A stretch of 45,430 nucleotides of DNA from Caldilineaceae bacterium SB0664_bin_27 (GCA_009838625.1 VXRG01000080.1:1-45430), one strand, 5' to 3'. Shown: positions 1-8,967, counted from the first letter of the stretch. Numbers and translations are program-made. Notes: a model not told the origin generated them from the letters alone.

Positions 1-393
1 GCCCTTCCCCTGCCCTTCCCCTTTCCCCACCACTGTTTAGTACACATTCAGTACGGAAAGAGTTGTTCTTTCGCCCTCACTCTGAAGCCGGGGCGTCTAT
101 CTGTGTCTCAAATGTCAGTTTTGTGTCTCCCCAATACCTATTGTAAGATGTAAGGAAATCTTTGACAGGGCCCGACACGTCTTCAGTACCGACCGTCCCG
201 AAGAGTCAATCGGCGGGCCGTCAGGGCATAAAGCACAACCTCTGTTCAAGTAAGACCAGAGTGCAACTCTAGGCATTGTCTTTCCGAACTGATCGTGTTA
301 TAACAATGCCAACAGTGATCGGCTGACGCGCCCGGGGCGCGCCGTAGCCTTCTATCTGCTTTTTATTGCTACGCACCCATAAGGAGGCGGCTC
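1..393. other. Intergenic region upstream of lipoprotein gene
   Basis: No convincing gene is seen. The first 22 bases are a direct repeat of an 11-base C-rich unit (gcccttcccct twice). The 3' part carries a promoter-like site and a strong Shine-Dalgarno for the lipoprotein gene, listed separately. Confidence 0.5.
276..304 (+). promoter_or_regulatory. Candidate sigma70-type promoter for the repeated lipoprotein
   Basis: A -35-like TTGTCT (276-281) and a -10-like TATAAC (299-304) are separated by 17 bases, the standard spacing. Transcription would begin near 311, leaving a leader of about 80 bases before the GTG start at 394. Found by reading only; no expression evidence. Confidence 0.42.
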
Positions 394-2874
394 GTGCCGG
401 CCTTACTCCGTAAATTTCTTATTGTCCTCGTCTTTATCCTGGCACTTGGCGCCTGCAATGGCGGCGGTGACGGCGGCTCTACCTGGCTGAACCTCCCGTC
501 CGTTCCAATCAGAGTCGACGGCAACGGCTATGGCACTGCACTTGGCTTCCCGACAGGCCCGATTCTCCAGCAACCAATGCTGGATCAGTTCGCCGCCGCT
601 GGTGTCGATGTTCTGGAAGTCCGGATCGGTTACCACGGCGTCTTTCTCCATGCAGACGGCGAGCCTCTCCCCTATCTCAAATGGACTGATGAATCTGCCG
701 ACCTTGTAAGTCGCATTCTGGCCAATGTTCCCGGCGCCGCACAGGGGGCTGACGCTCTGTCCTTCTTGCGGCGGGTTGGCTTGGGCGCAATCATCATTCT
801 GCCCACCGCCGGGCAGGACATTCCCCGCTGGCAGGGCGAAGAATTGGTTTCTACAGAGACCGCAGCCGAAACGACAATTGGGCCGCTTCAGTTTGCCAGC
901 CTGGCCTTCGATGCTGACGGTCAGGCCTCCTTCGAGGGAATCCCCTTGGCGGAGATCGAGCAGGCTCTGGGCGCGTCGCTTGGGGTGGCCCTCCCGCCCA
1001 TGGCTCTGCAGATTCTTTCGGCGGTGGGCGCGGAGCAGTTCTCGCTTGCCACGCAGCCGAACGGCATCGATCTTGCACTTGACAGCACCGCGCTGCCCGG
1101 TCTCGCCTATGATTCCGAGCGCCTGAACAACCTCATGCCCATCGTCAGCGCCTTTGTCGACCCATCGATGGGCGGCATGATCGGCGAAGTCATTCCCAAG
1201 CTGCAGGGCGCGGACCTGGACATTATTGTTTCCTTTACCGGCGAACCGGCTGCTGAAACGCAGCTGCCAACCATTCCGGTCAGTGTAGGCGACGACGGCT
1301 CGTTGGGGGCGTGGGGCATTCCCCTGGGAACAGGACCCCTTCTGCCTGCGGACATTCTTGACATTCTCAGTGCTACGAACGCGCAACGGCTGGATCTGAG
1401 CATTCAAGCCGACGGCCTCTACTTGGCGCTCAACCAGGAGCCGCTGCCATCCATTCTGTGGACGGATACGTCGCTCGACACCATCGGCGACATCGCCGTT
1501 GACCTTTTGGGCGTCGCGCCCGGGATGGTAGACGCCGGCTTGACGGTGCTGCGCAGTCTGCTCGCCAAGACCAATGTCGGCCTCTCTTTGGATCTGCCTG
1601 GCGCCGATCCCGCGGCATTCAGCGCTGATTTCGACGTTGCGGCCACCAACTTCGCGGCGGCGCCGGAAGGGATGGAACCCGCGCTGCAGATCGGCGCGGC
1701 CATCGACAGGGATGGCTTTGTTCAGTCGGCGCTGGGGCTCTCACTCGCTGATCTCGCCGGCCTGCTGCCGCCGGTCAGTCTGCCTCCGCTGGTAATGAAT
1801 ATCGTCGGCGGCGTTGGATCGGACTCCATTCAGTTGACTACTTCCGCCGCCGGCATCGACCTGGCGGGGGATGGCGGCAGCCTTCTGACTCTGCAATACG
1901 ACGAAGCGGCCCTCAACCGTCTCCTGGTCGTCGTGTCCTCGCTCTCCGACACCATCCCGTTCATTGGCACGATTAACGAGTATCTGCCGCATCTGCCTCC
2001 CGTCCTCTCATCCGGCCTGGATGTGCAGCTGGCCCTGGCGGGTCAGGAGGCTCCCGCAACCAAACTGGACTCACTTCCAGTCGAAGTCAAGGCGGACGGC
2101 TCGCTCGCTTTGATGGGTATCCCACTGGGAGACCAATCGATTCTGCAGCCGCGCTTCATTACCGACATGCAGGCCCTCGGCATCCAGAGGCTCGACCTGA
2201 ACATCATCGACGCCAGCCTCTATCTGGCCTCGAATGGCGGCCATCTGCCGGTCATCTCCTGGACGGAACAGTCTATGGCGACAGTTCAGCGGGTCGTGGG
2301 TGAACTGCTTCCCGTCCCGCCTGGCGTGCTCGACGTCGGCATTGAATTCCTGCAGAAGACCGATATCGGTGTCGCCCTTTCGATACCCGCGGCAAATGGG
2401 GCCGCGGCCGTAGACGTGCCGGCGGCTTTTGACGTAACCGCCGTGCGCATGGAACCGCCCGACATTGATGCCGAGTACCGGCCCGTGCTTGCAGTTGGCC
2501 TCAGGCTTGACGGTTCGGAAATCACCTCTGTCGGCGGCGTGCCTGCAAGCAAGTTCCAGGAGAACGGAGTCAATCTGCCTTCACTGCCCGCAAACATCGC
2601 CTCTATCCTCTATGATGGCCTGCAGGTATCCGAGTTGGAGCTGTCTTCTTCGGCCAACCAGTTGAATGTGGTCGCCGACGACGAAGTCCTCCTCACCGTT
2701 CACTATGATTCGCCTTCCATCCTGCGTACGCTGGACCTGGCGGCGCCTTTCCTTCCCGAAAATGTCGCCAATATCCTGGCGGATCCAAACATTTCGACAC
2801 TCTTCGCAGAGGAGCTCCTGCCATTGATCGTGGGCGCCCAGTTGGACGTGACCGCGGAGTTGAATCAGGAGTAA
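394..2874 (+). CDS. Large secreted lipoprotein with three alternating A-B repeats
   Basis: The 826-residue product begins with a basic n-region, a hydrophobic stretch and the lipobox LGAC, so Cys21 should be lipidated and the protein anchored outside the membrane. The GTG start follows aaggagg by 6 bases. The mature part is built of two alternating module types: A at about 33-158, 290-415 and 557-680; B at about 160-288, 426-555 and 694-826. A modules share a W-T-(D/E) motif near their middle (KWTDES, LWTDTS, SWTEQS) and a following LLxVxPG-like segment. B modules share a (Q/V)(Y/H)(D/Y)-type strand followed by a long hydrophobic helix. I do not recognise the family; alternating amphipathic strands and helices would fit a lipid- or surface-binding scaffold, but that is inference. 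It is monocistronic, with a terminator directly downstream. Confidence 0.85.
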   Translation: MPALLRKFLIVLVFILALGACNGGGDGGSTWLNLPSVPIRVDGNGYGTALGFPTGPILQQPMLDQFAAAGVDVLEVRIGYHGVFLHADGEPLPYLKWTDESADLVSRILANVPGAAQGADALSFLRRVGLGAIIILPTAGQDIPRWQGEELVSTETAAETTIGPLQFASLAFDADGQASFEGIPLAEIEQALGASLGVALPPMALQILSAVGAEQFSLATQPNGIDLALDSTALPGLAYDSERLNNLMPIVSAFVDPSMGGMIGEVIPKLQGADLDIIVSFTGEPAAETQLPTIPVSVGDDGSLGAWGIPLGTGPLLPADILDILSATNAQRLDLSIQADGLYLALNQEPLPSILWTDTSLDTIGDIAVDLLGVAPGMVDAGLTVLRSLLAKTNVGLSLDLPGADPAAFSADFDVAATNFAAAPEGMEPALQIGAAIDRDGFVQSALGLSLADLAGLLPPVSLPPLVMNIVGGVGSDSIQLTTSAAGIDLAGDGGSLLTLQYDEAALNRLLVVVSSLSDTIPFIGTINEYLPHLPPVLSSGLDVQLALAGQEAPATKLDSLPVEVKADGSLALMGIPLGDQSILQPRFITDMQALGIQRLDLNIIDASLYLASNGGHLPVISWTEQSMATVQRVVGELLPVPPGVLDVGIEFLQKTDIGVALSIPAANGAAAVDVPAAFDVTAVRMEPPDIDAEYRPVLAVGLRLDGSEITSVGGVPASKFQENGVNLPSLPANIASILYDGLQVSELELSSSANQLNVVADDEVLLTVHYDSPSILRTLDLAAPFLPENVANILADPNISTLFAEELLPLIVGAQLDVTAELNQE

Positions 2875-2907
2875 ATATCCTGGCGGCAGTTGTTCTGAAC
2901 AGCATTG

Positions 2908-2949
2908 GGGCGAAGGCGGGGAGTCAGACGCTTTCGCCCTTTTCTTTTT
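2908..2949 (+). terminator. Intrinsic terminator after the lipoprotein gene
   Basis: A ten-pair stem (2908-2917 with 2930-2939, one G-U pair) with a 12-base loop is followed by ttttcttttt. It lies 34 bases after the lipoprotein stop and just before the Shine-Dalgarno of the next gene. Confidence 0.8.
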
Positions 2950-2966
2950 GAGAGGAACTGATCAAG

Positions 2967-3473
2967 ATGCCAAATGGAGGCTCAGACTGCTGTGGGACCT
3001 GCTGGTTCAACCGCAGGAACCGCGGTGAAAGGGGTTACAACAGGGCTCGCGACACCGATGTCGAAGCCTACTGCGAGATCAGGGATGTCCCGATCGAGAA
3101 TCCCTTTTGGACCTACTGCGCCAATCATCCGCACAGGAGGCCACAGCGGGACCCGATTCCGATTGGCCCGATCATGCTGAGTGACAGCAGCGAGTATGAA
3201 AGTAAAGGATACGTTCGCAAAGTGTGGATATCTTCACCAGATTCGGAGGAGGTCCGTCAGCACCTGCTTGATCTTTTGAACAGGTTACCCACACACGTCG
3301 CTGCAGATCGCTATCCTGCCCGGCCCGGCCTGGCCGAAGTCGTGGTGCGACAACTTGGTGAGTTCAAAGAGCGGCGAGCCGAGAAAAAGAACCTGTGGCT
3401 CAGCGAGAACTTGCCAGATTCCTGGGCGAGCGTAGCGCGAGAAGCATTGGCAAAGATCAGAGGTGAGGACTAA
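2967..3473 (+). CDS. Small cysteine-rich conserved protein of unknown function
   Basis: The 168-residue product has a Cys-rich N-terminus: Cys8, Cys9, Cys12, then further Cys in YCEIRD and TYCANH motifs followed by His residues, which resembles a zinc-binding knuckle (Cys-x2-Cys plus Cys/His). The C-terminal half (from about residue 80) is predicted helical and charged, with no signal peptide or membrane segment, so it is probably cytoplasmic. A gagg Shine-Dalgarno lies 10 bases before the ATG. It stands alone between a terminator and a gene-poor region. The MPNGGSDCCGTCWFN-like start looks like a conserved family, but I cannot name a function. Confidence 0.7.
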   Translation: MPNGGSDCCGTCWFNRRNRGERGYNRARDTDVEAYCEIRDVPIENPFWTYCANHPHRRPQRDPIPIGPIMLSDSSEYESKGYVRKVWISSPDSEEVRQHLLDLLNRLPTHVAADRYPARPGLAEVVVRQLGEFKERRAEKKNLWLSENLPDSWASVAREALAKIRGED

Positions 3474-4157
3474 GACGAAAAGTTCCGCTTACTCGAAGAG
3501 GATTTAGATCCGAGAGAAAACTCCAGATATGTTGTCGCGTCTGCGCCTCTGAGGATACCTGAAAGAGCTTCCCAGGCCTGAAGTCATCAATATTCAACTC
3601 TCCACTTGAAGCAACCTTTGCCCCTCTGCAGTTGTTCGAATCAGTTACGGTCATAACACGCCGCGGCCGGCCGTACCTTGTCCAGGGTACAGCCGGACCA
3701 GCAGGTCATGTCAAGAAAATAGGATTGACCGGAGTGAACGCGTGTGGTAGATTCGGTCAACACTCGGCAAGAAGCCTAGGATTCTGTTTCATTGCCCTCT
3801 CACTTGTCGACTTACTATTCTTGAAGAAGGCAATTTCTACAAGCACCGTATGCCCATCTGCAATTTAGCCAGTCTTGCAGTAAGGCCTCGGCCAGACTGC
3901 CTTTCGAAGGGGGTTATACCAAAGTAACATCTGAGAGTTGACAGAGCCCAAATGTTGCCGACATAATGACCGCCCATCGAACACAAATGAGCAGATGGCC
4001 CACACGGTGCAGAGAATGGAGAGATGGTAAAAAATTTGGACATGCCGCCCAAGTATGTTGCCCCCGCCCTGTTTGGCATTCCTTCTAGCAAGTAGCCTTG
4101 TGAATGCAAACCTAAGATTCGACTATCACTAACAAATCCATCCAAAGGGGAAACACA
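3474..4157. other. AT-richer gene-poor region
   Basis: About 680 bases with no ORF that has both a Shine-Dalgarno and protein-like composition. It is visibly richer in A/T than the blocks to the right. A promoter-like site near its right end fits the small membrane protein gene that follows. Confidence 0.45.
3938..3967 (+). promoter_or_regulatory. Candidate sigma70-type promoter for small membrane protein
   Basis: A perfect TTGACA (3938-3943) is followed after 18 bases by CATAAT (3962-3967), one base from the -10 consensus. It would give a leader of about 185 bases before the ATG at 4158. No other gene is near it. Confidence 0.45.
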
Positions 4158-4544
4158 ATGGAACTGATAGCAATTGCAGTTGTGTTGGTGGTAGGATCTG
4201 CTGTAGCACTTGGAGTGTTTCGTTCAAACAAAAAGGTGCGGTCACGAAGTATTGCAGGACATCAGGCAGTTCATAAAGAAAAACTGGCACCCTTGAGAGA
4301 GAGTCAGGCGACCATTGACAGAGAACAGATACGACTTGATACAGAAAAGAGGGTGCGCACAAGAAAAAAGAGGGCACAAACTAAACGAGAGAAAGAACTA
4401 AGAAACGGAAGACGAGACGACACTAAGTGGATGGATATATCCCACGAGCCAAGCACTTACAGTTCCAAGAAACCTACAAGCCCAAATTCCAAAAAGCCTA
4501 GCGACTATTCCCGTCTATATGGGCGAGATTCGGCATGGAATTAA
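4158..4544 (+). CDS. Small single-pass membrane protein with basic tail
   Basis: The 128-residue product starts with a hydrophobic helix at about residues 3-20, followed at once by Lys/Arg-rich sequence, so the positive-inside rule puts the long tail in the cytoplasm. Residues 40-85 are Arg/Lys/Glu-rich and likely a helix or short coiled coil; residues 95-128 are Ser/Pro/Lys-rich and probably disordered. An aaagggga Shine-Dalgarno precedes the ATG. Codon use and base composition are more A/T-rich than in the metabolic genes, which may point to separate acquisition. No family is recognised, and a short ORF of this composition carries some risk of being spurious. Confidence 0.5.
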   Translation: MELIAIAVVLVVGSAVALGVFRSNKKVRSRSIAGHQAVHKEKLAPLRESQATIDREQIRLDTEKRVRTRKKRAQTKREKELRNGRRDDTKWMDISHEPSTYSSKKPTSPNSKKPSDYSRLYGRDSAWN

Positions 4545-4950
4545 ATCTAAGGAAGCAACAACCACCGATAAGAGGACAAATATTACGTTGATGTAAGATC
4601 CCCGGAAAAGGTGATAGACAACAAACCGAATAGGCGGCGCGGCCGACCCGAAACTGTACTCAACATTAAGGACACACATCTAAATGTAGTGAGAGCATTG
4701 TGGGGTGAACGATCTGCCATTTCCCCCAAAAAAGGACGAATAACAGGCTTGTAGTGAGGCGGCAAAACACTGATGTTTCTCTCGTATATGACCCCCTGTA
4801 GAATGCTTACCTGTTAAGCACTTCGCGCCTGCTTTGAAGTAACGTTTATGCAAAACATGCTAGCGCTCTATAGAATATCCAATGCAAGCACTTTTCGAAC
4901 TTTTTACATTGGATAAACTGAGAACAGAACTAAGCAAATGTGAGGTACTG
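4545..4950. other. Intergenic region before the SDR operon
   Basis: About 400 A/T-rich bases without a credible gene. It must hold the promoter of the SDR-MDR-MDR-BKACE operon, but I found no -35/-10 pair with proper spacing. An in-frame extension of the SDR up to 4882 has no Shine-Dalgarno and no SDR-like residues. Confidence 0.4.
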
Positions 4951-5754
4951 ATGACTGATCGAGTGAAAGGAAAAGTTGCGCTCGTGACCGGGGCCGGTTC
5001 TGTGGGGCCCGGCTGGGGAAATGGCAAGGCGGCGGCGGTTCTGTATGCCCGTGAAGGGGCAAAGGTCTTTCTCGTCGATTACAACCCGGATGCCGCCGGT
5101 GAGACAAAGGGTATCATCGAGCAGGAAGGGGGAGAATGTACTACCTTTGAGGCCGATGTGACCGATGCACAGGCCGTGGAGCAGATGGCTGAAGCCTGCA
5201 TCGAGACCTTCGGACGCATCGACATCCTGCATAACAATGTCGGGATCATCGAGGTGGGCGGCCCGGTCGAGATCAGCGAGGAAAACTGGGACCGGCTGCT
5301 GGACGTCAATGTGAAGGGGATGTACCTGACCTGCAAGTACTGTATTCCGCATATGGAGAGGCAGGGGGGCGGCGCTATAGTCAACATCTCTTCCATCGCC
5401 GCCATACGTTACACCGGCTATCCGAGCGTCTCCTACAACGCCTCCAAGGGCGCTATCAACCAGTTGACGCAGAACATCGCCATGCAGTATGCGCAAAAGG
5501 GCATACGCGCGAACTGTGTTCTGCCGGGTCTGATGAACACGCCATTCATAACCCAGGGCCTCCAGGACGCCTATTCTGACGAGGGCGTCGAAGAGATGAT
5601 CCGCCAGCGCGACAATCTGTGCCCGATGAAAAAGATGGGGGATGCCTGGGATGTCGCCTATGCGGCCCTGTTCCTGGCGTCGGACGAGGCCAAGTACATC
5701 ACCGGCGTCAATCTGCTCGTCGACGGTGGCCTGACGTGCGGATTTGCTCCCTAA
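4951..5754 (+). CDS. Short-chain dehydrogenase/reductase (SDR), classical type
   Basis: The 267-residue product is a classical Rossmann-fold SDR, expected to oxidise or reduce a hydroxyl/keto group with NAD(P). Seen: an elongated glycine motif (T13-G-A-G-S-V-G-P-G-W-G), NNVG at 95-98 (usual NNAG), and the catalytic tetrad Asn120, Ser148, Tyr162 and Lys166 in YNASK. Asp43 at the end of beta-2 favours NAD. The ATG at 4951 is preferred over the longer frame from 4882 because the SDR fold begins right after it and a tgagg motif precedes it. It is the first gene of a close operon, ending 6 bases before the next start, so it probably acts on the same substrate as the following dehydrogenases. The substrate cannot be read from the sequence. 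Confidence 0.92.
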   Translation: MTDRVKGKVALVTGAGSVGPGWGNGKAAAVLYAREGAKVFLVDYNPDAAGETKGIIEQEGGECTTFEADVTDAQAVEQMAEACIETFGRIDILHNNVGIIEVGGPVEISEENWDRLLDVNVKGMYLTCKYCIPHMERQGGGAIVNISSIAAIRYTGYPSVSYNASKGAINQLTQNIAMQYAQKGIRANCVLPGLMNTPFITQGLQDAYSDEGVEEMIRQRDNLCPMKKMGDAWDVAYAALFLASDEAKYITGVNLLVDGGLTCGFAP

Positions 5755-5760
5755 ACGACT

Positions 5761-6861
5761 ATGCCGAAGGAACTCCTGTTTGTCGGTCCCCGACAGGTGG
5801 AGCTGGGCGAATATGCTGACCCGCCGCTCGGTCCCAGGGATGTGAAGGTCGAGAATCTCTACTCCGGCATCAGCCACGGCACCGAGCGCTCCCATTATCG
5901 CGGCGAGGCGGTCTGGCATGGCCGCAGCGTCGAGACGGACGGCTTCGTAACCGAAGGGCGCTCCATGCAGCACCCCTTCACCTACGGGTACGAGGATGTC
6001 GCCCGTGTGGTGGAGGTCGGGCCGGAGGTGAACGAGCTGGCGGTCGGTGACGTAGTGATGGGCTCGGCGCACCATCGTGAGACCCGGAACTTCAACCTGG
6101 ATCTGGCGAAGGTCGGGGCGACGGCCCGCGGGGTCGGTGTGAACGTATTTCCTTATGCGCTGCCTGCCGGCGACGACTTGGAAAAGTATGTCTTCGTCAG
6201 TCTGGGCACGGTCGCGCTGGACGCCGTCCTCGTCGGTCCGGTGCGCATCGGCGAGAGCGCAGTGATTGTCGGTCAGGGCGTCGTTGGCCTGCTGACGATG
6301 CAGCTCTGCAAGTTGTCCGGCGCCGACCCGGTAATAGCCGTCGATCTGCTCGATGACCGCCTCGAAACCGCGAAACGCTTTGGCGCTGACTATGCCTTCA
6401 ACCCCAACCATGGAGACGTCGGGCGCGAAGTGAAGCGCATTCTCGGTGGGCCGGGCGCCGACGTCTGCTTCGAGTGCTCCGGCCAAACGAGCGGCATCGG
6501 CCTGGCCATGCACTGCGGCACGCCTTTCCCCAAGGTCGTTGCCGTGGGAATGTACGACGGACCGGCTGATGACCTTTATCTCGGCGAAGAGTTCTGTCGC
6601 AGCGCCGGGCAGATCCTCCACTCGCGCAGCGGCGGCTACCGACTGCCTCCCGAAGACCCTGGCGGCGGCCTCTATCATCGCCGCTGGGACATCATCCGTG
6701 TGCACAACGTGGTCATCAAACTCCTGCACACCGGCCGGCTCGACGTCAGCGGTCTGATCACGCATCGATTCTCGCTTGAGGAAGCCCCTCAGGCATACAG
6801 GCTGATCGATGAAGGGGCGGAGGGGATGATGAAGGTCATCTTCGACCTGACGACAACCTGA
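5761..6861 (+). CDS. Medium-chain dehydrogenase (MDR), apparently zinc-free
   Basis: The 366-residue product has the MDR layout: a GroES-like N-terminal half and a Rossmann half with G-Q-G-V-V-G-L near residue 176. The catalytic zinc ligands of ordinary alcohol dehydrogenases are missing: the Cys site reads GISHGTE (Ser) and the GHE motif reads GYED (Tyr). The four structural-zinc cysteines are absent too. It thus resembles the zinc-independent 'SGISxGTE' MDR proteins found with sugar-modification genes. It starts 6 bases after the SDR stop and is followed after 61 bases by a zinc-containing MDR, so the two probably catalyse different steps. The exact substrate is unknown. Confidence 0.88.
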   Translation: MPKELLFVGPRQVELGEYADPPLGPRDVKVENLYSGISHGTERSHYRGEAVWHGRSVETDGFVTEGRSMQHPFTYGYEDVARVVEVGPEVNELAVGDVVMGSAHHRETRNFNLDLAKVGATARGVGVNVFPYALPAGDDLEKYVFVSLGTVALDAVLVGPVRIGESAVIVGQGVVGLLTMQLCKLSGADPVIAVDLLDDRLETAKRFGADYAFNPNHGDVGREVKRILGGPGADVCFECSGQTSGIGLAMHCGTPFPKVVAVGMYDGPADDLYLGEEFCRSAGQILHSRSGGYRLPPEDPGGGLYHRRWDIIRVHNVVIKLLHTGRLDVSGLITHRFSLEEAPQAYRLIDEGAEGMMKVIFDLTTT

Positions 6862-6922
6862 TTCTCTACGACTTTCAGTGCCTTCAATTTGAATGCTGTT
6901 TCGCGGCGAAGGGGGGTCTGTC

Positions 6923-8011
6923 TTGTCAAGCAAAGTAAACGCCGCCGTTGTCCTGACCACGCGAAAGATGGAGATTCAGGCCTTCGACCTGCCCGCCATC
7001 GGCGAGGACGACGGCCTGCTGAGAGTCGAGATGTGCGGCGTCTGCGGCAGCGACCCCCGTATCTACAACTGGACCGATCCCCGGCGTTTTCCCCTCATCA
7101 TGGGGCATGAGCTTGTCGGGCACATCGGCGAGATAGGGAGCCGGGCCGCAGCGCGCTGGGGCGTGCAGGTCGGCGATCGGGTCATCGTTGAACACCTCTT
7201 CGGGTGCGGGCACTGCCGCTGGTGTTTGCTGGGCGAGTATCGGTTTTGTAAAGAGCATCAGGGTTACGGAGGAACGACGCCCTCCAGCGTGCCGCCCCAC
7301 CTGTGGGGGGCTTACAGCCAGTACATGTATCTGGCGCCGAACTCGCGCGTGCATCGCATTGCCGAAGAGGTGCCGGCCGAGGCCGCGGCCATGACATGCG
7401 CTAACATCGGCAACGGCCTGCGTTGGGTGCGCACAAAGGGCGGTGCCGCCATCGGTGACAACGTCGTGGTCATCGGGCCGGGCGGGCAGGGCCTGGCCGC
7501 GATCCTGGCGGCCAACGAGGCCGGTGCGTCAAAGATCATCGTGCTGGGCCTGAGCCAGGATGAACACCGCTTCGAGCTGTCCAAGCTGTACGGCGCGACG
7601 CATATTATCAATCTTGACCGGGATGATCCGGTCGAGGCGGTACTTGAGCTCACCGACGGCGTGCTGGCAGACATGGTCGTGGACCTGACGGGGGCTACGG
7701 CTTCGTTTCCGCTCGCGCTTGACCTGGCGCGGCCGATGGGCACTGTCGTGGTCGGCTCGAACACCGGTGAGCAGGAGGTTTCCATCGTTCCCAGCAAGAT
7801 TCCCGTCAAGGAGCTGCGCGTGCAGGGCGTGAATACGCACGACACGCCTGCTGTGCAGGCTGCTATCAAGATCGTTGAGTCGGGGCGCTATCCCATCGAG
7901 AAGATGGTCACGCACTGTTTTTCTCTGGCCGAAGCTGAGAAAGCAGTACTTGCGGCCGGGGGCGAAATCAAGCTGGACGGCTTTATCAAGGGCGTGATCG
8001 TTCCCAACTGA
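6923..8011 (+). CDS. Zinc-dependent alcohol/polyol dehydrogenase (MDR)
   Basis: The product (362 residues from the preferred TTG start) is a canonical zinc MDR. Cys41 in CGVCGSD and His62-Glu63 in GHE are catalytic-zinc ligands; Cys95, Cys98, Cys101 and Cys109 form the structural-zinc lobe; GPGGQG marks the NAD-binding fold. The TTG at 6923 has aagggggg 6 bases upstream, whereas the ATG at 6893 adds residues unlike the family and has no Shine-Dalgarno. Relatives include threonine, sorbitol and galactitol-phosphate dehydrogenases. In the operon it would oxidise a hydroxy intermediate to a ketone that the following BKACE enzyme could cleave; that role is inference. Confidence 0.9.
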   Translation: MSSKVNAAVVLTTRKMEIQAFDLPAIGEDDGLLRVEMCGVCGSDPRIYNWTDPRRFPLIMGHELVGHIGEIGSRAAARWGVQVGDRVIVEHLFGCGHCRWCLLGEYRFCKEHQGYGGTTPSSVPPHLWGAYSQYMYLAPNSRVHRIAEEVPAEAAAMTCANIGNGLRWVRTKGGAAIGDNVVVIGPGGQGLAAILAANEAGASKIIVLGLSQDEHRFELSKLYGATHIINLDRDDPVEAVLELTDGVLADMVVDLTGATASFPLALDLARPMGTVVVGSNTGEQEVSIVPSKIPVKELRVQGVNTHDTPAVQAAIKIVESGRYPIEKMVTHCFSLAEAEKAVLAAGGEIKLDGFIKGVIVPN

Positions 8012-8022
8012 GGAGTATTGAC

Positions 8023-8967
8023 ATGGACATCACCTGGGATTACACGAATCACCGCGAGTATGTCAGTCGGATCAGCGAGGGCATGCCGCCCGTGATCATC
8101 AGTGCGGTCGTGACCGGTGGGCATCAGAAGAGCGAGAATCCGGCGATGCCGGTTACGGCAGAGGAGCAGGCCGACGCTGCGGCCGAGGTCTTCGCGGCCG
8201 GCGCCACGATCATTCATATTCACGCACGCCAGGCGGGCGACCCCACCCAGGCCTCCCACGAGGCGGGCCGCTATCGCGAGATCAATGAAATGATGCGCGC
8301 CAAGGCGCCGCAGATCCTGGTCGACAATTCGCAGGGGATTGCAGATCTGACGACCGAGGGCAGCGATTTTGTCGGCACGGCGCACCATTACAAATCTGCG
8401 CCGATCGAGGCCGGTCCGGATATAATGGCCTTCAACCCCGGCCCGATGACCTTTCGCGGCGGCGCGGCATATACGGGCGGCGGCAGCGGGCCGAGCAAGG
8501 TCACGCTCGCCACCTTCGACGACTCCGAACGCACGGCGCACCGTCTTCGGGAACGGGGCATCAAGCCGCAGGTGTTCATCTACCACCCGGGCCATCTGGA
8601 CATTCTTGACTATCTGATTCAGCGCGACGCCCTGGACAAGCCCTATTTCCTGCAACTCGTCTTTGGGCAGCAGAGCGGCATCAACACGAGCATGGACAGC
8701 TTCCTCTACACGGTCCGCAACCTGCCTGAGGATTCACTGTTCCAGACGTGCGCCCTGGGCCTCGAAGAAATCCAGGTGAATGTGATGGCAATGCTGCTTG
8801 GCGGTCATGTTCGGACCGGACTGGAGGACTGTATCCACTACCAGCGCGGCGAACTTGCGCGTAGCAACGCGCAGATGGTCGAGCGGATTGCGCGCATCGC
8901 CAACGATCTGGGACGGGGCGTTGCCACGATTGACGAGACGCGTCGGATGTTGGGCATCGATAAGTGA
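8023..8967 (+). CDS. BKACE family enzyme (DUF849, beta-keto acid cleavage)
   Basis: The 314-residue TIM-barrel enzyme carries BKACE hallmarks: VTGGHQ near residue 31, PVTAEEQADAA, HIHAR with His65 and His67 as metal ligands, and GGHVRTGLED with its Glu completing the zinc site near the C-terminus. Known members such as 3-keto-5-aminohexanoate cleavage enzyme condense a beta-keto acid with acetyl-CoA to give acetoacetate and a CoA ester. A gaggag Shine-Dalgarno lies 8 bases before the ATG and only 11 bases separate it from the MDR, so it is the last gene of the SDR-MDR-MDR-BKACE operon. Substrate specificity depends on a few active-site residues that I cannot resolve by eye. Confidence 0.93.
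   Translation: MDITWDYTNHREYVSRISEGMPPVIISAVVTGGHQKSENPAMPVTAEEQADAAAEVFAAGATIIHIHARQAGDPTQASHEAGRYREINEMMRAKAPQILVDNSQGIADLTTEGSDFVGTAHHYKSAPIEAGPDIMAFNPGPMTFRGGAAYTGGGSGPSKVTLATFDDSERTAHRLRERGIKPQVFIYHPGHLDILDYLIQRDALDKPYFLQLVFGQQSGINTSMDSFLYTVRNLPEDSLFQTCALGLEEIQVNVMAMLLGGHVRTGLEDCIHYQRGELARSNAQMVERIARIANDLGRGVATIDETRRMLGIDK

Noticed and set aside
162..167. Perfect TTGACA upstream of the lipoprotein gene
   Set aside because: No -10-like hexamer lies 16-18 bases downstream; the 276-304 pair is better placed.
3632..3868. 78-codon plus-strand ORF
   Set aside because: No Shine-Dalgarno, odd composition, no domain-like pattern.
4930..6960. 676-codon minus-strand open frame across the SDR and MDR genes
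   Set aside because: It is antisense to two clear dehydrogenase genes with complete motifs; long antisense frames are common in high-GC DNA.
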